A stretch of 64,000 nucleotides of DNA from Flavobacterium pectinovorum. Lineage in GTDB: Bacteria; Bacteroidota; Bacteroidia; Flavobacteriales; Flavobacteriaceae. This document shows positions 60,172 through 64,000 of the stretch, piece after piece. Made by a program: the position numbers and the translations under genes. Each line of letters begins with the position of its first letter. Position 1 is the first letter of the stretch. The notes below the pieces were generated by a model that did not search any database, was not told the origin of the DNA, and saw nothing but the letters and a program-made list of their open reading frames with translations. The stretch covers positions 744,001 to 808,000 of the forward strand of contig NZ_FRBX01000001.1 of assembly GCF_900142715.1 (NCBI RefSeq). Direction: 5' to 3'.

Positions 60172-61053
60172 TTATTTGATTTTAGGTTCTGGTAAAGGCA
60201 CAAATTCAGTTTCGCCCGGAACTTTTGGAAAAGTTTGTTCTCTCCAGTCTTGTTTGGCTTTTTCGATTAAGTTTTTATCCGAAGAAACAAAATTCCAAAA
60301 AATAAAATGTTCTTCAGGAAATGGTGTTCCGCCAAAAATATAAACAGTAGTATTTTCTGCCAATTCAAACTCACATAAAGTGCTATCGCTTGTAATTAAA
60401 ATTTGTTTTGGCTCATAGACATGTTCTCCGCTTTTAATACTTCCTTCCAAAATATACAAGCCGCTTTCGCCAAATAAATCTTTGCCAATATTTATTTTTT
60501 TAGCCTCTGTACTTTTAATTTCAATAAAATATAACGGGCTATAAACCGGAACCGGCGATTTTTTTCCAAAGGCTTCTCCGGCAATTAATTTGTATGAAAC
60601 ACCATCTTCTTCCCAACTCGGAATATCATCTGCTTCTATATGGGCAAAATTAGGATCCATTTGTTCTAATTCTTTTGGCAAAGCAACCCAAATTTGCAAC
60701 CCGTGAAGCATTTTATCAGAATGTCTTAAATATTCCGGCGTTCTTTCAGAATGTACAATTCCTTTTCCGGCTGTCATCCAGTTTACGGCGCCCGGTTTTA
60801 TTTCTAATTCTGTTCCTAAACTGTCGCGGTGCATAATACTTCCTTCAAACAAAAATGTCAATGTCGAAAGCCCAATGTGCGGATGTGGAGGAACATCCAT
60901 ATTTTCATGATCACTTAAATGTGCCGGTCCCATATGATCGATAAATACAAATGGTCCAACGGCTCTTTTTTCACGGAAAGGCAATAATCTGCCTACCATA
61001 AAATTGCCAATACTGGCAGAACGTTCTTCGATAATTAAACTGATATTTGACAT
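60172..61053 (-). CDS. pirin-family protein
   Basis: A 293-residue bicupin protein. The frame is open from 61104, but the ATG at 61053 gives the normal pirin start (MSNISLIIEERSASIGNFMV) and length, so it is used. The iron-binding cluster of the N-terminal cupin is visible as MDVPPHPHIGLSTLTFLFEG with further His in MHRDSLG, then the GMNWMTAGKGIVHSE-type VNWMTAGKGIVHSERTPEYL. The second cupin (about 170-290) has lost the His cluster, as usual. Some pirins are quercetinases, others regulators; which applies here is unclear. First gene of the pirin-OsmC-GNAT unit. Confidence 0.93.
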   Translation of the reverse strand: MSNISLIIEERSASIGNFMVGRLLPFREKRAVGPFVFIDHMGPAHLSDHENMDVPPHPHIGLSTLTFLFEGSIMHRDSLGTELEIKPGAVNWMTAGKGIVHSERTPEYLRHSDKMLHGLQIWVALPKELEQMDPNFAHIEADDIPSWEEDGVSYKLIAGEAFGKKSPVPVYSPLYFIEIKSTEAKKINIGKDLFGESGLYILEGSIKSGEHVYEPKQILITSDSTLCEFELAENTTVYIFGGTPFPEEHFIFWNFVSSDKNLIEKAKQDWREQTFPKVPGETEFVPLPEPKIK

Positions 61054-61281
61054 GGTATTTGTTTTAGTTGAAAGCAAAATTACAGTTGTAGTCACAATCT
61101 GCAACTTAATTTAGATTAAGAAAATTTGTTTTTGGTATGAATTATAAAAGTAAGGAAATAGAATTATAAAGATTCTATTTGAATTGAAAATATAACACGA
61201 ATTGCACAAATTAACACACATAAATTAGTGAAAATTGGTGCAATTTGCGATAATTTTTATGGCTAAAACAAGATTAGTTAA

Positions 61282-62037
61282 TTAGCAACAATCCCAATTA
61301 AAATATGCTTTTTCAAAGTTTTTATTAAGTAAATCTTCTTTGTTTATAAAGAAGTTTGCAACGCCACTATCACCAAACATTATTTCTTCATCGGTATCTA
61401 TTTGCAGCAGTAAAACATCATTTTTTAATTTATCATCATATTCTCTTGGATCTGATTGCGTAAAATAGGCATAACCTCCAATTTTATGACCTTCATAATA
61501 CAACAATTTTTGAATTTCTTTTTTTTGGATATCATCCAATTTTTCTTCAAATTCCCAATAATCCAGACCGTTAAAACTATAATCAAATCTAAAATCTAGA
61601 ACACCTCCATATTCTTCTTGTTTTGAAAAAGTTAGGCTATGTTCACAATAAACAGGAAAATCGGAATATAATTCTTCAGTTAGAAAATCAAAATTAGTTT
61701 GATTGTTTTCGATTTCTGTATGATATAAAACTTTATAATCATTCATGTCGTACCAATCTTCTGATGGAATATAAAATTGCAATATCCCTTTTTCTGGATA
61801 ATTTTCTAATTTAGGTATTTCCGAAAAATTAAGCTGCGCCAACAAAACCATTGGTTTTCCTGCTTTGTCTTTTGGATATTCTATATTAATTGGCAAATAT
61901 GGTTTTCCTAAAAATTTGCTTTGGGTAAAAGGCAAAGTACTTTCTTCTTGTATAGGTTTTGCATTAATTTGAATAAAGCCTAACTTATACTTTAATAAAT
62001 CACTTTCAAATTCTTTTAAATAGTCGGGAAATGTCAT
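61282..62037 (-). CDS. DUF1963 (YwqG-like) protein
   Basis: A 251-residue cytosolic protein of the DUF1963/YwqG family. The characteristic core is FLGKPYLPINIEYPKDKAGK through MVLLAQLNFSEIPKLENYP and KGILQFYIPSED; a late segment KIGGYAYFTQSDPR and LLQIDTDEEIMFGDSGVANFFI are also typical. The function is unknown, though this family is often found in loci with WXG/LXG-type or polymorphic-toxin immunity genes. No toxin gene is nearby here. It precedes an AlkD-like gene by 33 bases on the same strand, so the two may be co-transcribed. Confidence 0.88.
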   Translation of the reverse strand: MTFPDYLKEFESDLLKYKLGFIQINAKPIQEESTLPFTQSKFLGKPYLPINIEYPKDKAGKPMVLLAQLNFSEIPKLENYPEKGILQFYIPSEDWYDMNDYKVLYHTEIENNQTNFDFLTEELYSDFPVYCEHSLTFSKQEEYGGVLDFRFDYSFNGLDYWEFEEKLDDIQKKEIQKLLYYEGHKIGGYAYFTQSDPREYDDKLKNDVLLLQIDTDEEIMFGDSGVANFFINKEDLLNKNFEKAYFNWDCC

Positions 62038-62070
62038 TTTAGTTTTTTTTAGGTTTAATGTTTAGAGTAT

Positions 62071-63171
62071 TTATTCAATCAACTCAAATTCCAAAGCCTC
62101 ACTTTCAGTTCCATTAATAATAATAGACAATTGATGCATTCCCTTATGAAAAACACGCGTTGTAATAATTTTAAAAGATTGATTTCTGTCGACTTTGGTT
62201 AATTGATTGGGCTGATAAATTTTCTCACTGATTTTAAAGACTTTTTTAGCCAAATGTCCTTTTGATTTTTTATAATGAACGGCATATTCCAGACGAATGA
62301 TTTTGTCTTCTTCATTTTTATTATTTAAGTGAAATTGAAACTGAAGATAATCTCCAATTTTTACTTTTGGAGTTTTAATTTCAAAATTAGAAAGTTCAAT
62401 GTTAGTGCTTTCCAAACCATAATGACTCAGAATTTCGGGATGTCCTTGTTTTAATAAAGTCCTGCAACCGTGTTTGATAATCGCGTCGGTTTCTTTGCTT
62501 AAACCGCGCCATTTCTTAGCAATTTCTAATACAATTTCAGGATTATCTTTTACAATATCATTTAAGTTATTGGCAACACTTCGGCGTACATATTCTGACG
62601 GATCATTTTTAAGATTTTCTAAAATTGGCAGAATAGAAGCAGGGTCTTTTTTCAGAAACGGAATCGCCATTGCCCATGGTAATCTCGAGCGTGAACCTTC
62701 ACTGGCTAAACGACGTACATGATGATTTTCGTGTAAAGACCATTTCACCATTTCGTCTATCATTTTTCCCTGATATTTTAAAATAAAAGGGCGAACGGCA
62801 AATTCGCAGCTTATAAATTGTGTGATAGATACTAAGGCTTTTGCCGAAGTTTTAAAGTCGTCTAAACCGTAAGTTTCTATATAATCAGCAAAAAATATGA
62901 ACGCCAGATTTCCGTCGGTAAAATTATTTTTCTTTAAATTTTCGATGATTTTATCAATTAAAGAAACCGCTTCAGGGAAATTTTGAGGCATAAATTGATG
63001 CAAAACAACTGTGGTATGTTTCATGCGTTCTTTCCATTCCTTTTGGGCAAAATTGCCTTCGTAAATGGCTTCGATGAATTTTTGTTTATCGAATGTTGAA
63101 TGTACTTCGGCAACGGCCTGACCAAATTTTTCGTAAAAAGTAACGGAGTAAATATCTTTTATTAATCCCAT
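62071..63171 (-). CDS. AlkD-like DNA alkylation repair protein (HEAT repeats)
   Basis: A 366-residue helical-repeat protein. The first part resembles DNA alkylation repair glycosylases (MGLIKDIYSVTFYEKFGQAV, KFIEAIYEGNFAQKEWKERM). HEAT repeats follow with the WSLHENHHVRRLASEGSRSR and PSEYVRRSVANNLNDIVKDN signatures. The C-terminal 90 residues form an added beta domain (KIGDYLQFQFHLNN) not found in AlkD. It would act on alkylated bases in the cytosol; catalytic residues cannot be confirmed by eye. A 237-base divergent spacer to nadC holds both promoters. Confidence 0.88.
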   Translation of the reverse strand: MGLIKDIYSVTFYEKFGQAVAEVHSTFDKQKFIEAIYEGNFAQKEWKERMKHTTVVLHQFMPQNFPEAVSLIDKIIENLKKNNFTDGNLAFIFFADYIETYGLDDFKTSAKALVSITQFISCEFAVRPFILKYQGKMIDEMVKWSLHENHHVRRLASEGSRSRLPWAMAIPFLKKDPASILPILENLKNDPSEYVRRSVANNLNDIVKDNPEIVLEIAKKWRGLSKETDAIIKHGCRTLLKQGHPEILSHYGLESTNIELSNFEIKTPKVKIGDYLQFQFHLNNKNEEDKIIRLEYAVHYKKSKGHLAKKVFKISEKIYQPNQLTKVDRNQSFKIITTRVFHKGMHQLSIIINGTESEALEFELIE

Positions 63172-63408
63172 GATTTTGTTTGAATGAACTTCAAAGATAT
63201 TTAATGTTTTTTGTTTTGAAACATTAAGTTTTTATTTTTTGATCCATTAAAAGATTAAGAAAAATTAGGCTTTATCCTTAATGAAACTCAATATTCTAAT
63301 GGTGGAAAAAAGAAGTATTTATTGTGTTAATTTTTTTTTCGAAGAGTCTAAATTTTCAAATCCACAAAATATGTTCTACTTTAGCATCTTATAAAAAATT
63401 AATAAAAA

Positions 63409-64000
63409 ATGATTAGCGATATACAATTTCAAACGGAATTACAATTATTAATTAGCAACGCAATTCGCGAAGATGTTGGTACGGGAGATTATAGCTCATT
63501 GGCCTGTATTCCTGAAACGGCGCATGGTCAGGCTAAATTATTGGTAAAAGATCAGGGAATTATTGCCGGTGTTGCAATTGCTAAAATGATTTTTGAATTT
63601 GTAGATCCAAAATTAAAAGTGAAGACTTTTATTGAAGATGGAACGCATGTAGAATATGGAGATGTGGTTTTTGAAGTTTCGGGAAGTTCGCAATCTATTT
63701 TAAAATCTGAAAGAGTTGTTTTGAATACCATGCAGCGTATGTCTGCAATTGCCACAAAAACAAGTCAGTACGCAAAACTTTTAGAAGGTACCAGCGCAAA
63801 AATATTAGATACCCGAAAAACGACACCAAATTTTAGGGTTGCAGAAAAATGGGCAGTAAAAATTGGAGGAGGAGAAAACCACCGTTTTGCGCTTTATGAT
63901 ATGGTAATGCTAAAAGACAATCATATTGATTTTGCAGGCGGAATTACGCTTGCAATTAAGAAAACAAAAGAATATTTGAAGACCAATAATTTAGATCTGA
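63409..64000 (+). CDS. nadC: nicotinate-nucleotide pyrophosphorylase (partial, 3' end beyond window)
   Basis: 5' part (197 codons) of quinolinate phosphoribosyltransferase, cut by the window edge. It converts quinolinate and PRPP to nicotinate mononucleotide in NAD synthesis. The ATG at 63409 is followed by MISDIQFQTELQLLISNAIR and the family motifs EDVGTGDYSS, SERVVLNTMQRMSAIAT, LDTRKTTPNFRVAEKWAVKI, GGGENHRFALYDMVMLKDNH. All read through residues lining the active site. Other nad genes are not in the window. The preceding spacer has a weak TACTTTAG near-match to a -7 element at 63376-63383. Confidence 0.95.
   Translation, partial: MISDIQFQTELQLLISNAIREDVGTGDYSSLACIPETAHGQAKLLVKDQGIIAGVAIAKMIFEFVDPKLKVKTFIEDGTHVEYGDVVFEVSGSSQSILKSERVVLNTMQRMSAIATKTSQYAKLLEGTSAKILDTRKTTPNFRVAEKWAVKIGGGENHRFALYDMVMLKDNHIDFAGGITLAIKKTKEYLKTNNLDL

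Noticed and set aside
61054..61104. 17-codon extension of the pirin gene
   Set aside because: Family members start at the downstream ATG; the extra residues match no pirin.

Overview
The window is a piece of a Bacteroidota chromosome, almost certainly a Flavobacterium or close relative. It is AT-rich. Start regions lack Shine-Dalgarno sequences, promoters of the TTG/TAnnTTTG type occur, and there are SusC/SusD pairs, a T9SS sorting domain, many secreted proteins and lipoproteins, BT_3928 and DUF1599 genes, and the short palindromic dispersed repeats common in Flavobacterium intergenic DNA. No tRNA, rRNA, CRISPR array or prophage was seen.

Layout. 0-10 kb: an outer-membrane barrel protein, a CPA1 cation/proton antiporter, dnaK behind a sigma-54-like promoter, a REP-associated tyrosine transposase bracketed by its palindromes, corA, and the acetate genes pta-ackA. 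10-25 kb: a polysaccharide utilisation locus. It has a propeller/triple-Y/HTH sensor-regulator, an upstream region carrying five copies of a TACATCAT-type 9-mer, susC, susD, a GH144-type endo-beta-1,2-glucanase, a secreted esterase, a GH3 beta-glucosidase, a lipoprotein glycerophosphodiester phosphodiesterase and a GH43-like protein with discoidin and FN3 modules. Together they suggest growth on bacterial beta-1,2-glucans carrying phosphoglycerol or acyl decorations.

25-40 kb: a secreted M28 peptidase, a TPR/HTH regulator, a very large T9SS-secreted M4 metalloprotease and a small barrel protein. Then come two short minus-strand units that share a palindromic operator (a membrane protein plus a Coq4-like protein, and a YiiX-like hydrolase), an outer-membrane protein, kdsA and an arylamine N-acetyltransferase. 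40-42 kb: an IS3-family element with a canonical -1 frameshift signal, sitting between 30-bp inverted palindromic repeats.

42-56 kb: a coupled pair for probable ether-lipid turnover (sterol-desaturase/AGMO-like plus YhhN lysoplasmalogenase), then a housekeeping cluster (clpS, prmA, tpiA, a TlpA-like protein, BT_3928, DUF1599, folP). This cluster is interrupted by accessory genes: a plus-strand pair of unknown secreted proteins, a small alpha/beta hydrolase, and a coupled DUF6934-like/50-residue gene pair. 56-64 kb: rlmH, a monooxygenase-fold protein, secreted adenosine deaminase, GNAT, OsmC, pirin, DUF1963, an AlkD-like HEAT protein and the 5' part of nadC, cut by the window edge.

Several starts were moved downstream of the longest open frame, where an internal ATG or TTG gives a proper signal peptide or avoids overlap with a terminator or neighbour. 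Assignments come from reading motifs and from memory of families; no database search was possible.
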